15,919 nucleotides of DNA from Chloroflexota bacterium (GCA_002721875.1 PBLU01000018.1:15334-31252); one strand, 5' to 3'; numbered from the stretch's first letter, positions 1 through 8,900 are shown. Notes: a model not told the origin generated them from the sequence alone. Numbers and translations: made by a program.

Positions 1-597
1 GAAAGAGTTACAGCCGAAGAGATACGTTATGTTGCCGAGTCGTTAGATGAAAGTCTAGCTGGTTTGTATTCTGTATTAACCCAAGAACTACAACTACCTT
101 TAGTTCGTAGGTTGATATATATAATGCAAAGAACAAATAAGATACCTGACTTTCCTAAAGGAGAAGATGGAAAAGATTTAATGATGCCTAAGCCAGTTAC
201 AGGTTTAGAAGCTGTAGGTAGAGGAGACGACAGAAATAAATTAATGGACTTTATTGGAGCTGCAACTGAAACACTAGGCAAAGAAACAATAGAAAAATAT
301 ATCAATATGGAAGAAGCATTAAGAAGGTTAGCAGCAAGTAGTTCTATTGATGTAACTAATTTAGTTAAGACTCCGCAACAATTACAGGAAGAACAGCAAG
401 CAGCAGCCCAGGCGCAACAAGAAATGCAACAACAAGAAATGATGAGTAATATGATAACAAGCCCTGCTGCTGGCAAAATAGCAGATAATTTCACACAACC
501 AGGTATGCCCTATGGCGCTCAAATCGAACCAGGAGGAGAAGGCGAGCAAGGAAACGCAGCCCTCCCCAACCTTAGCAACATCCCAACCGCCACTTAG
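1..597 (+). CDS. Portal (head-tail connector) protein, T7 gp8-like, C-terminal part; 5' end outside window
   Basis: The reading frame is open from base 1, so only the last 198 residues are visible and no start codon should be assigned here. The first residues (ERVTAEEIRYVAESLDESL) and the following LTQELQLPLVRRL closely match the C-terminal part of the T7 gp8 portal as I remember it, as does TGLEAVGRG at about residues 66-74. The end is a Gln/Ala-rich tail (about residues 126-148, QQLQEEQQAAAQAQQ) like the Gln/Met-rich end of T7 gp8. The portal is the dodecameric ring at one capsid vertex through which DNA is packaged and ejected, and to which the tail attaches. The gene ends in tandem in-frame stops, TAG TAA (595-600). 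The scaffold gene follows on the same strand, as in T7. Function is assigned from family resemblance and gene order. Confidence 0.93.
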   Translation, partial: ERVTAEEIRYVAESLDESLAGLYSVLTQELQLPLVRRLIYIMQRTNKIPDFPKGEDGKDLMMPKPVTGLEAVGRGDDRNKLMDFIGAATETLGKETIEKYINMEEALRRLAASSSIDVTNLVKTPQQLQEEQQAAAQAQQEMQQQEMMSNMITSPAAGKIADNFTQPGMPYGAQIEPGGEGEQGNAALPNLSNIPTAT

Positions 598-685
598 TAA
601 AGTGGAAGTTACAACTGACTCTCCCGATTTACCCAGGGAAATAGTCATTACACCAGAAATGGTTAAAGAATTTAAAAACACTTAA
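512..685 (+). CDS. Possible small overlapping ORF (57 aa), unknown function
   Basis: This ORF lies one frame away from the portal gene. It opens after a stop at 479-481, starts at ATG 512 inside the portal 3' end and stops at TAA 683-685, six bases before the scaffold ATG. An AGG at 501-503 sits 8 nt before the ATG and could be a weak ribosome binding site. The protein is hydrophilic. Its portal-overlapping half is Ser/Thr/Pro/Gln-rich and probably constrained by the other frame, while the last part (VEVTTDSPDLPREIVITPEM) looks like ordinary protein sequence. The scaffold gene lacks a visible Shine-Dalgarno sequence and begins just after this ORF, so translation of the ORF could feed ribosomes to the scaffold start. 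Alternatively the second half could be a frameshift extension of the portal, or the ORF could be chance. I recognise no family. Confidence 0.4.
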   Translation: MALKSNQEEKASKETQPSPTLATSQPPLSKVEVTTDSPDLPREIVITPEMVKEFKNT

Positions 686-691
686 TTAATT

Positions 692-1471
692 ATGCCAGAA
701 CCAATCACTATTACTGACCAGGGTACACCTTCCTTATCGGAAGATAACCAAGCTGCATTAGAAGAACTAAAGCAAGCTGAAGCGGATCTTGAAAAAGAGA
801 ACGTAATCGCCCAGGAAGAACAATTAATAGGAGGCGAGTTCCAATCGCAAGAAGATTTACTTGCTGCCTACCAGGAATTAAAAGCTAACCAAGACCAGTA
901 TCGTCCTCCAGGAGAACCGCAAACTGCTCAAGAAATTTATGGAGAAGCGGTTGGCAACAGACTTGAAGAAGCTGGAGTTAACTATTCAAAGATGAATGAT
1001 TACTGGCAAGAAAATGGAGAGATTACAGACAAGCATTACAAGGAGCTGGAGAAGGCTGGCTTTCCCAGGGGGATAGTTGATGCACATTTAGATGGTTTAA
1101 GAAACCAGGCAACTGTATTACAATCTGATCTTGTAAATATTAAGAATACATACGGAGGAGAAGAAGCCTTTACTGCTATGCAATATTGGGCTAGGGATAA
1201 TTTAACTGACGCAGAAAAAGCAGCTTACTCTAAAGGTATTAATGGAGACTTGGAAACAGTTAAGTTAACTGTTGCTGGACTTCATGCCAGGTACGCAAAT
1301 TCTGTTGGTAACGAGCCTGATCTAATCTCTGGAAAAGCTGCAACTTATTCAAGTGATAAGTTTGAAAGTACTGCTCAGTTAGAAGAAGCAATGAATGATC
1401 CTCGATACAAAAAAGATCCAGCCTTTAGAGCCAAGGTTGAAGATAGATTAAGTAGGTCTAGTATTTTTTAA
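692..1471 (+). CDS. Capsid assembly (scaffolding) protein, T7 gp9-like
   Basis: This is a 259-residue protein, close to the size of T7 gp9 (about 300 residues). The N-terminal third (residues 1-80) is acidic and rich in Glu/Gln/Ala, with predicted helix. A central region (about 85-205) contains the pattern of an acidic helix, then ITDKHYKELEKAGFPRGIVD (111-130), then a Gly-Gly-Glu turn (155-157) and a helical segment, as in gp9 proteins. The C-terminus (233-259, starting AMNDPRYKKDPAFRAKVE) matches the conserved end of T7 gp9, which contacts the capsid protein. Scaffold proteins direct assembly of the procapsid shell and are removed before DNA packaging. It follows the portal gene as in T7. 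No Shine-Dalgarno sequence is visible before ATG 692 (the upstream region is AT-rich). Its stop overlaps that of the convergent minus-strand gene, and the major capsid gene expected next is absent. Confidence 0.9.
   Translation: MPEPITITDQGTPSLSEDNQAALEELKQAEADLEKENVIAQEEQLIGGEFQSQEDLLAAYQELKANQDQYRPPGEPQTAQEIYGEAVGNRLEEAGVNYSKMNDYWQENGEITDKHYKELEKAGFPRGIVDAHLDGLRNQATVLQSDLVNIKNTYGGEEAFTAMQYWARDNLTDAEKAAYSKGINGDLETVKLTVAGLHARYANSVGNEPDLISGKAATYSSDKFESTAQLEEAMNDPRYKKDPAFRAKVEDRLSRSSIF
1468..1471. other. Shared TTAA palindrome forming both convergent stop codons
   Basis: The plus-strand scaffold gene ends with TAA at 1469-1471 and the minus-strand 102-residue gene ends with TAA read from 1470 to 1468. 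The two coding regions therefore overlap by 4 bp within TTAA. There is no room for an intergenic terminator. The run of six T at 1464-1469 on the plus strand has no evident GC-rich hairpin before it. This point marks the switch from plus-strand to minus-strand genes for the whole window. Confidence 0.9.
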
Positions 1472-1776
1472 ACATCCCAATTAACTAACTTCTTGGCTGC
1501 TGTCTGTTCGTCAGTAGTCATTTCCGTTAGTGTGACAGTATCATTAACCCAATTAGTAGGATCGAAGTTTGCTTCAGCAACGACTATTGCATAGGTTAAT
1601 TCTGTTGTGTCGTTTTTAAATGGGTCTAGTAGTTTCATCCAATGTCTGTCTTTATCTTTGGATGCTACTTTCTCCATCATCCCAATGCCATTTGGTAAAG
1701 TTTTGCCTGTTAGTTCATGCTTATACCATTTAGTATAAAGCGATTTAGTTTCTGAAAAAGGTTTGGTTACATCCAT
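1468..1776 (-). CDS. Hypothetical protein, 102 aa, last gene of the tail operon
   Basis: This is a soluble, Lys/Asp/Thr-rich protein with no signal peptide or membrane segment, and I do not recognise the family. Visible features are several tryptophans (KWYKHEL near residue 17, RHWMKLLDPF near residue 44, NWVNDTV near residue 75, and WDV at the C-terminus). The start ATG at 1776-1774 lies 4 bp after the stop of the RCC1-type tail protein. A GGA at 1786-1784 overlaps that stop region and stands 7 nt from the ATG, a plausible weak ribosome binding site that implies coupled translation. A short gene directly after a receptor-binding gene is often a fibre assembly chaperone or a small accessory tail component. 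That role is suggested here by position only. Confidence 0.8.
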   Translation of the reverse strand: MDVTKPFSETKSLYTKWYKHELTGKTLPNGIGMMEKVASKDKDRHWMKLLDPFKNDTTELTYAIVVAEANFDPTNWVNDTVTLTEMTTDEQTAAKKLVNWDV

Positions 1777-1780
1777 AGTT

Positions 1781-4700
1781 TTATCCGTTTGTATCTAGTG
1801 TAGCCCAACTTGTGAATCCGCAATCATATCCACTACTACTATAATCCCCCTGCTGATACCAACTATTATCTCCACCTGTATAGTGATCTCCATGTTTACT
1901 TATCCAGAACCAACCATGTTCTGAACCATATCCAAGATGGGTGTACCCTCCCTGCATACATTGTGCTGGTTGATCTGGCCAATGAATAAAGTACGGAACC
2001 CAATAATCTTGGTATCTTAGATAATGCTGGCTGTCGTTTTCATTCATTCTACTTGGGGTGTAATTCCAATACCCTGCAAAAAATAGCGAGCCATGTTCAT
2101 CCATTATTACGACACCTTGGCTAGTACTTTCGGGAATTGCGTATGGCATAATCTCAACTATCTTACCTATCTTCATTTTCTTTTCATTGCTACCGCCAAG
2201 CTGGAAACTATCCCAGTTACCTATAGCTTCATTTGGTCTGCTGTTATCTCCACCATCTTCAAAGTCTCCAAAGTCAGAGAATAATATTTCCCCACCAAAC
2301 CAGCCACCTAAAGTAGCAGAGTTAGTATGACTATTAGGAGAGTTATTAGTTCCTTGTATTCCGTAATAATTAGATGCTGTTGAGTATATCTTTTGACTCT
2401 TACCAGTAGAACCACCATCCGTTATAAACCATAAAGTTGAATATCTATTATTGGTACAAGCCATGTAGATAACTTTTTGGTCTTGGCTATTCCATAGGCT
2501 GCTGGAGTTAGTAAGTATTCTAGGCATACCATTAGTTCCAGAACTACTAGAGTCAAATACACCTGTCTGCTGTCCGTAGTCTCTCCAGTAACCAGCGTAG
2601 TAAACTTCTCCATCTTCGGTTAGCCACCATGTTCTACCTTCAGCGTCAGCATCTTGGTTACATACGATATGAATTATTTTCTTGCCATTTAAAGGAGAAC
2701 CACTAACTGCTGTTACTTCAGCAAAATCACTTCTATCGGAAGTATTATTTAACCCTAGCTGACCTTGACTTCCATAACCTGTTGACCAACACTTGCCTGA
2801 TTCAGTAATAACTAAAGTGTGTGTGTATTGATAACCACTACAGATTACATATAATATTTTTTCATTATTAAATACACTTGCTGGTATTCTTGTTGCGTAG
2901 TAAATATGAGTGGTATTTCCTTTACCTAGTTGACCATATCCATTGTAACCCCAAGTATATAGATAGCCTTCTGTATCTACTGCATACCATGAACCATAGT
3001 CGTTACTATTGGTGTCTTGAGTATGAGCATGAGTACAAGCAAATTGTTTAATCTTTGGATAGCTTGTACCTTTTAATTCAGATGTACTTTCGTCATACCA
3101 TTTCATAGGGCATTGACCAGTATTTCTATCTCTAGTACTTCCATCCCCCATAGGTCCATATCCGTTGTAGCCACCAAACCAGACCATGCCATTTTCACAT
3201 AAATGATGTTTAATAGCTCTATTGCCATGAACCTGTAAAACTCTAGGAAATCTATGCTTTATGTTTCCATTTTCATCTAGCAACCCAATGTCGTTACCAT
3301 TTAAATCTGTAAGTAAATGAGCATAGTCTGGATTACCAGCTAATGCCTGTCTTAATTTGTAGCCTTGTACCTTACTTCCTTTATGTGGATGCCACCTAGA
3401 CCCTTGACCAGCATCCTGTCCGTCTATTCCAATACCTCCACCATATACATAGTCGTTACCATCATGATAGAAGTTACCCCAGAGGCAAGTTTCCCTACCT
3501 CCTATATATCCACCCTGTCTGTACATTCCAGAGTTACAACCATACTGATAGCCTCGACCAACTTTCTTTAAATATTCTGGTAAAGGTTTAATAGACTCTG
3601 TATATGTATTACCAGCCTGGTTAGGGAAATTATTAAACTGCAATATTCCTGACGTTGCATCCCGATAGTTTTCTTTTATAGAAGCAAGAACACTTCTTTC
3701 TTCAAAATCTCCACCTGTATAAGAAGGTAAAAATGTTCTGTCAATAGGAAATAAAGGTAGTCCATCTGTACCGCCACTATAATCTTCTATTGTTAATGTT
3801 GTTGGTACTGTTTCTGGAACAGTAAAGGTAAAGAATCCTCCAGCAGTAGGGGATGTCTGTACGTTTACAGGGCTGACACCAGTTAAGAATGAACCTCCAA
3901 CTGTATATGGGTTATAAGCTCCGTCACTTGAATCTTTGATTGCATAACTTCTACTAGCAGCAGTAGGAGGAAATTCAAATGTATAGCTTTTTCCTTTAAC
4001 AAGTTTTCTAGCGGTTGGCCCTTGCTGAGTTACGCTAGAGTAAACAGTTGGTAAATTAACATTGCCTGAGTAATCTCCATATCCACTACTTCCGTTATGT
4101 CCTGAGTCAATAGTGCTACCCATACCACTATGAGCAGTACAGTAATATCCAGTTACCATTGCTGCGTAAGGAGGCATCTTAAGAGTTACAGTTGCACCAG
4201 CACTTCCTACAGTTCCAGCCCTTGTAACATAACCACCATCCTGTGTTGATAAAGGTACTGAGCCATTAAATATGCTGACCGCAAAATCTAGTTCATGCGT
4301 TACGTTAGAAGCGTCAGATACATCAAAGATATAAACAGAGTTAGCTCTTAGATATATATAAGGAGCCTCGACACCATCTAAATAAAATTTACTGTTAGCT
4401 ACAGTAACCGCATAAGTTTTAGTTTCGTATGGAGGGTAGTTTGTGCCATGCAGCAAAGTAGCAGTATGGGTACTACTTACGACTAATCTGTTATATATAA
4501 GAACTGTATCGTTTGGTATATCGTGGTTTGGTGCTTCCTTGACTCTTAGGACTTGACCTTTAGTTCCAACAGGTAACCTGGTATTTGTTGTATTATCTTT
4601 ATCTCTTACAAGTAAGTCTCCAGATGTAGTCAAGACATCAGCACTAGGAGCATTAACTAAAGTAGCAAAATTAGAATCAGCAGCAGGGTTACTACTACTA

Positions 4701-5002
4701 GGAATAACATAGTATAAAGTAGCTCCTTGATAAATATAAGTTGCGTTATTGTATTGAACTATATCTCCTTTTTTAAAGCCTTGCCCTATTGAATAAGTTC
4801 CCCTGTAATTAAGACCAGATGCCATCTGAGTATAATTGGTACTGTCTTGCGAAGGTGCAGTATTTTGAGCATTAGTTAAAGGTAGTATTACTAGATAACT
4901 TGTGCCTTCAAAGTAAACTATGTCATCAACTTCGTATGCGGTTGCAGTAGTCCAGTTACCCTTCCAAGTAAACTTGAGTTTTCCTAAATCAATTTGTGCC
5001 AT
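1781..5002 (-). CDS. Distal tail / probable receptor-binding protein with cupredoxin-like domain and RCC1-type beta-propeller
   Basis: 1073 residues. The N-terminus (FTWKGNW at 11-17, then YRGTY at 66-70 with GDIVQYNNATYIYQG) holds two short aromatic modules of the carbohydrate-binding type common in marine phage tail proteins. Residues 121-155 resemble fibre linkers (GDLLVRD, RLPVGTKGQVL). About 196-300 is a cupredoxin-like domain with candidate copper ligands His236, Cys288, His291 and Met294. About 328-412 looks like a second, ligand-free beta-sandwich. From about 590 onward come RCC1-like repeats, clearest at GYNGYGPMG (611), GYNGYGQLG (685) and GYGSQGQLG (742), with more divergent copies after that, consistent with a beta-propeller. 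The region is rich in Gly, Tyr, Trp, Asn and Ser, as expected for an exposed binding surface. ATG 5002 is 2 nt after the stop of the fibre gene. The role at the fibre tip in recognising the host surface is inferred from domains and position. Structural, non-catalytic decoration is the main alternative. Confidence 0.85.
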   Translation of the reverse strand: MAQIDLGKLKFTWKGNWTTATAYEVDDIVYFEGTSYLVILPLTNAQNTAPSQDSTNYTQMASGLNYRGTYSIGQGFKKGDIVQYNNATYIYQGATLYYVIPSSSNPAADSNFATLVNAPSADVLTTSGDLLVRDKDNTTNTRLPVGTKGQVLRVKEAPNHDIPNDTVLIYNRLVVSSTHTATLLHGTNYPPYETKTYAVTVANSKFYLDGVEAPYIYLRANSVYIFDVSDASNVTHELDFAVSIFNGSVPLSTQDGGYVTRAGTVGSAGATVTLKMPPYAAMVTGYYCTAHSGMGSTIDSGHNGSSGYGDYSGNVNLPTVYSSVTQQGPTARKLVKGKSYTFEFPPTAASRSYAIKDSSDGAYNPYTVGGSFLTGVSPVNVQTSPTAGGFFTFTVPETVPTTLTIEDYSGGTDGLPLFPIDRTFLPSYTGGDFEERSVLASIKENYRDATSGILQFNNFPNQAGNTYTESIKPLPEYLKKVGRGYQYGCNSGMYRQGGYIGGRETCLWGNFYHDGNDYVYGGGIGIDGQDAGQGSRWHPHKGSKVQGYKLRQALAGNPDYAHLLTDLNGNDIGLLDENGNIKHRFPRVLQVHGNRAIKHHLCENGMVWFGGYNGYGPMGDGSTRDRNTGQCPMKWYDESTSELKGTSYPKIKQFACTHAHTQDTNSNDYGSWYAVDTEGYLYTWGYNGYGQLGKGNTTHIYYATRIPASVFNNEKILYVICSGYQYTHTLVITESGKCWSTGYGSQGQLGLNNTSDRSDFAEVTAVSGSPLNGKKIIHIVCNQDADAEGRTWWLTEDGEVYYAGYWRDYGQQTGVFDSSSSGTNGMPRILTNSSSLWNSQDQKVIYMACTNNRYSTLWFITDGGSTGKSQKIYSTASNYYGIQGTNNSPNSHTNSATLGGWFGGEILFSDFGDFEDGGDNSRPNEAIGNWDSFQLGGSNEKKMKIGKIVEIMPYAIPESTSQGVVIMDEHGSLFFAGYWNYTPSRMNENDSQHYLRYQDYWVPYFIHWPDQPAQCMQGGYTHLGYGSEHGWFWISKHGDHYTGGDNSWYQQGDYSSSGYDCGFTSWATLDTNG

Positions 5003-5004
5003 AA

Positions 5005-5982
5005 TTAAAGTAGTTCGAGAATTAAATGCCCATTACTGTTAATGGAAAACTTAGGAGCATTTGGAGCAGTAGTGGATAATACATCCTCGCCTAAAAAGTA
5101 GGCATGACTACCTCCATTTTGGACGAAATCTTCTGCTTTGTAAACAGTAGTATCGTTGGCTTCATTATATGTCATTTGCAATGTTCCGTCACTTAGCTTT
5201 TTAAAACCTACAAATATTGACCTACGAGCTAAGTTAACTGCTGTAATTGCTGAAGCTGAAGCACTATCTTTAAAGCCCTCAGCTTCGTCTCTAAATACTT
5301 TAGTTTCATCCTTATAATCTTCAGCCTGGTCTGCCGATTGCGCTGCTGCTGTTTGAGCTGTATTTGCAGTAGATATACCTTGATTAAGTTGTAATAAATT
5401 AACTGCGTCTGTATCTAGTGTCGCTGTTTCCACATTTTTTATTTTCTTACCACCAGCATTAAAGTCTCCGACCATAGGCACAGAGCCATCTGTCTTAAGA
5501 AAACCAGCAATATTATCATCTACATAACTTTTAGTCGTAGCATCCTGTGGATTTGTAGGGTCTTGAACATTAATTATTGGGTTGTTACTTGCGTCTAATC
5601 CTACAGGTGTAAAGTTAATACCAGCGTCAGTATCATCTTTTGCTTCCTGGAGTCCATACAATAACTGCAATACAGCAGTATCGAGGTCACTAGCTGTTAA
5701 TGTCGAACCATCCACAAAATCCACCAGGGCATTAAGCAATGGGGTTTCTCTACTAATTAATATTTCTATTCCTGTTTTTGGTGCGCCTGTGGTTTCTTGC
5801 TCGTTAGTTGCTACAGAGTTAAGAGGTGCAAACTCAATAGTAGTGTCGTTTATATATACAAAATTAGTATTAGCTATTTGGTTTAAAGATACAATAATGT
5901 GATCCTTTTTAACGTATGGAAAAGGAATTTGAAATTGTCTTGTAGTTCCGTCTCCAGAACCTTGGAATTGAGCAAAAGGCAT
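5005..5982 (-). CDS. Tail fibre / tail adaptor protein, T7 gp17 N-terminal-domain type
   Basis: 325 residues. Residues 1 to about 118 match the T7 gp17 N-terminal attachment domain: the start contains GDGTTRQFQIPFPYVKKDH (10-28), and DFVDGSTLTASDLDTAVLQ (88-106) corresponds to the VDFTDGS...DLN motif of gp17. Residues 147-184 form a linker of a kind frequent in phage fibres (DATTKSYVDD, then MVGDFNAGGKKIKNV). An Ala/Asp/Glu/Lys-rich stretch at about 204-247 is likely a trimeric coiled coil, followed by a short C-terminal domain. T7 gp17 has 553 residues, so this copy lacks most of a distal part and probably serves as an adaptor for the next gene's product. Start ATG 5982-5980 overlaps the preceding stop by one base (TAATG). 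An AGG at 5988-5986 lies 3 nt upstream, a short spacing that favours coupled reinitiation. Confidence 0.92.
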   Translation of the reverse strand: MPFAQFQGSGDGTTRQFQIPFPYVKKDHIIVSLNQIANTNFVYINDTTIEFAPLNSVATNEQETTGAPKTGIEILISRETPLLNALVDFVDGSTLTASDLDTAVLQLLYGLQEAKDDTDAGINFTPVGLDASNNPIINVQDPTNPQDATTKSYVDDNIAGFLKTDGSVPMVGDFNAGGKKIKNVETATLDTDAVNLLQLNQGISTANTAQTAAAQSADQAEDYKDETKVFRDEAEGFKDSASASAITAVNLARRSIFVGFKKLSDGTLQMTYNEANDTTVYKAEDFVQNGGSHAYFLGEDVLSTTAPNAPKFSINSNGHLILELL

Positions 5983-8900
5983 TAACCTGTTCTAACGTCT
6001 GAATTTACTATAGATCGCCAAGCCTCAACTTGGTTGGGGAAATCATTAGTAGTTTGTGCTACTTCTTTATTTAATATCTTATTTTCATTTTGTAAATGTT
6101 GCAAATATGGTTTTGTATTAATAAAATATCTTACTGCTGCATCCCTGTATTTTTTAGCTAATTGGTCTATAGCATATAATTTTGTCAGCATTGCACGTTT
6201 TGACACTATATTTCTAGGCAGACCAGTTGCGTCAAACTCTGGATCATAGTCAGGTAATTCTTTGTAGGCATCACTATTAATTAATCTTTCCAGGTCTTGC
6301 GCAAAAGTTAAGCCACTTCCATTTGGATCTTTGAGAGTAGTCATTAATTCTCTAAACTCCATAAATTCCTGGTTACTCATTACATAACCCTTAATGCCTA
6401 AGCTAGTTCTTGTACTAAATCTTGGGTATGCACCAAAACCATGTAGCCTGGATAACTCTTTATAAACAGTTCCGTTTCTTTCTTTAGTTGGTCTAAACAT
6501 TGCCAATGGATGTATGTTCATTACTAATGATCTTAAAAGAGGATTTTTAATATTTTCAGCTCCATAGGCATAGTCATATTCTACTGGCTGTCCATAAATA
6601 GGATCTAGTTCTGGTGTTCCAAATAGATTTTGTAATCCAGGTATTTCACTTAATAACTCCGTTGCCAGGTCGGATGCTGTTGCGTACCAGGTTCTTTCTC
6701 CTGTTGTTGCATTTACCGATTCATTTATTAAGTATCTTTTATTATCAAATCCAATTCTTGTTTGCCTTAACAAAGCTAATGGCATTTTCATATAACGAGC
6801 AATAGTTGTTTCAAGCATATTGCGTTTACCAGTATGTATATATTGGTTGCCACTTTCTTCTGTTTGCATTAATTCTGTAATTAAATCATAAAAATTACCA
6901 ATATTAGCCATAACACTTTTTCTAAAGTAACCAACAGTATTTTCTTTAACAGTATCCCCTATAGCTTTAGCTGCTGTGTAGCCATCAAATCTTCTTAAAG
7001 TATGAGCATTAGCAATAATATATGCTTCCTGAGCCTTATCGCTGTAAACAATTTCATCATTTTCTGTATATGGTATTTCAAATTGATCGTCTCTAGGCAT
7101 ACGTTTTATAGCATCTACATATCCTCCTATTGAACCAAAAATGAAACTAGCGGTATCAAACATATCCAATGAATACCAATCTGACCATTCATTACTTCCA
7201 GGAGTTCTAAATCTTATTGCGTTTGGAGGTCTGTGCATATATCTATTTAATCTATCTCTGTTAGGGTTTGTACTTTGTGGGCCACTAAATTCAACAAGTC
7301 CTGTAGCTACAGCTCCAATACCTAGCGCAAATAAATGTTGACTTGTAGCTATTTCTCCTATAGCTCTTTCTCTTTGGAATAAATCTTCTGATGTTATATC
7401 TCTCCAATAACTATCTACCAATCTGTTAGTTGGTAAAGGCAAATGCCTTAATGCACTTTTTACTAAGTTTAATGGAGTTCTGTTTGTTGGGAATACGACA
7501 CCTAAAAGCGGTACTGCTCTTGTAGCTTTATGTATTCTTTTTGAAGGATAATTTAAAATTTGCTGACCAAGCTCGTCAAAACCTGTTTCAGTAGAAGAAA
7601 GACCTTTTCCAAAAACTCTAAATTGATCGTTAGTAGGTTCAGATGCTTTAGTAAAATATTCTAAATTGTTTAAATCAGCATCATTTCTGTATTGCTCTGC
7701 AAATTCTAAAATATCCTCTGGTTGTGTTAATCCTTTTTCTTGCGCCCTTCTTATTCCGTATTCAACTGTTCTTTCATTTCTGTCAACTTCTATGCTGTCG
7801 GTAAAGTTTACATAATCAACAGCTTGCCTTGCGTGAACACTATCCATAAATCCACCTTTTATTACGCTTCCATCTGGCATTTCTACATCTGCCAATGATC
7901 TATTTAATGCTGCTTCTGCTTTTTTATGCGCTTCATTAAATATTCTAGGGTCGTGCATATCAAATCCCTGAGCCATTTTTTGGAATAACTCTTGTTCCAT
8001 TAGCCTGGCATATTCATAGGAAGGTGCAACTGTCATACCAACTAACGTATCTAACCCACTCATAACTCTCGAAGCTCCTGATCCAAAAGTAGTTTTAACT
8101 CCTTTAGTTAAATAATGTGTTGCCAGTATTACTGGATTTGTTTCTGGATTTGTTAAATGTTTAGCTACACCCTTACCTCCACTTAACATTCTCCTTGCTT
8201 CGTCATCTATTTCTTCTTGAACATAATCATCAAATCTTCTTATTTTTGGTTGTTTATTTGGATTTTTACTTTTTCTATAGCCATCTGCCTCGAAATAGCC
8301 TCTGTTAATATTTCCAAAAACTTCATCATGTTTTACAGCAGATAAAGCCAATCTAAAAGCGTGTGCAGCATGAACAAAATATCTAAGATACATAGTCAAG
8401 TTTAATTGCTGCCTCATTCTTGCCATTCTTGCTCCATCCATATCTCCAGCAGCTAAAGCCTTACGTTTTGTTTTTCCAGCTCCCATATATTGTGAATAAG
8501 GTAAAGTAACAGCTCTAAATAAACTACCTCCTAAAACTTTTCCAAGTGTTGCAGAGTTCAAGAAAATACCATTCCTTGCTATTTGAGCAATTTTTTCTTG
8601 TGTTAACTGACCTTTACCTACATTGTCTAAACCTTTGGCAAAATTAGTCATAAAATTATTCATTGATTTAGTTCTGTCTTTATATAAATAAAGTGATTCA
8701 GCAATAATTTCCATAATTTCTCTAGCTCTTTTTGTAGGTTTGTTATTCATAACGCTTTCATAATCCTTTTTACTCATTAAGTTTTCAAAAATATTTTCTT
8801 GTTCTAATACAGCTTTTTTAAATACACCAGGAATAGATTGCTGTTCTGGTATATCTGCTGGATCTGAACCTTCTTGTATCTGCGCTTTTGAGTTAATTAT

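Noticed and set aside
27..494. 155-codon minus-strand frame with apparent hydrophobic, Cys-rich N-terminus
   Set aside because: The Cys and hydrophobic runs are the reverse reading of the portal's Gln/Ala codons. The plus frame matches T7 gp8.
382..681. 99-codon minus-strand frame over the portal end
   Set aside because: It overlaps the portal gene and the candidate small ORF. Its composition fits an antisense shadow and no ribosome binding site supports it.
1461..1473. T-run as a rho-independent terminator
   Set aside because: Six T residues are present but no stable GC-rich hairpin precedes them on either strand, and the run lies inside both coding regions.
2422..2613. 63-codon alternative-frame ORF on the minus strand
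   Set aside because: It lies in another frame of the RCC1-type tail gene, which is continuous here with clear propeller-like sequence.
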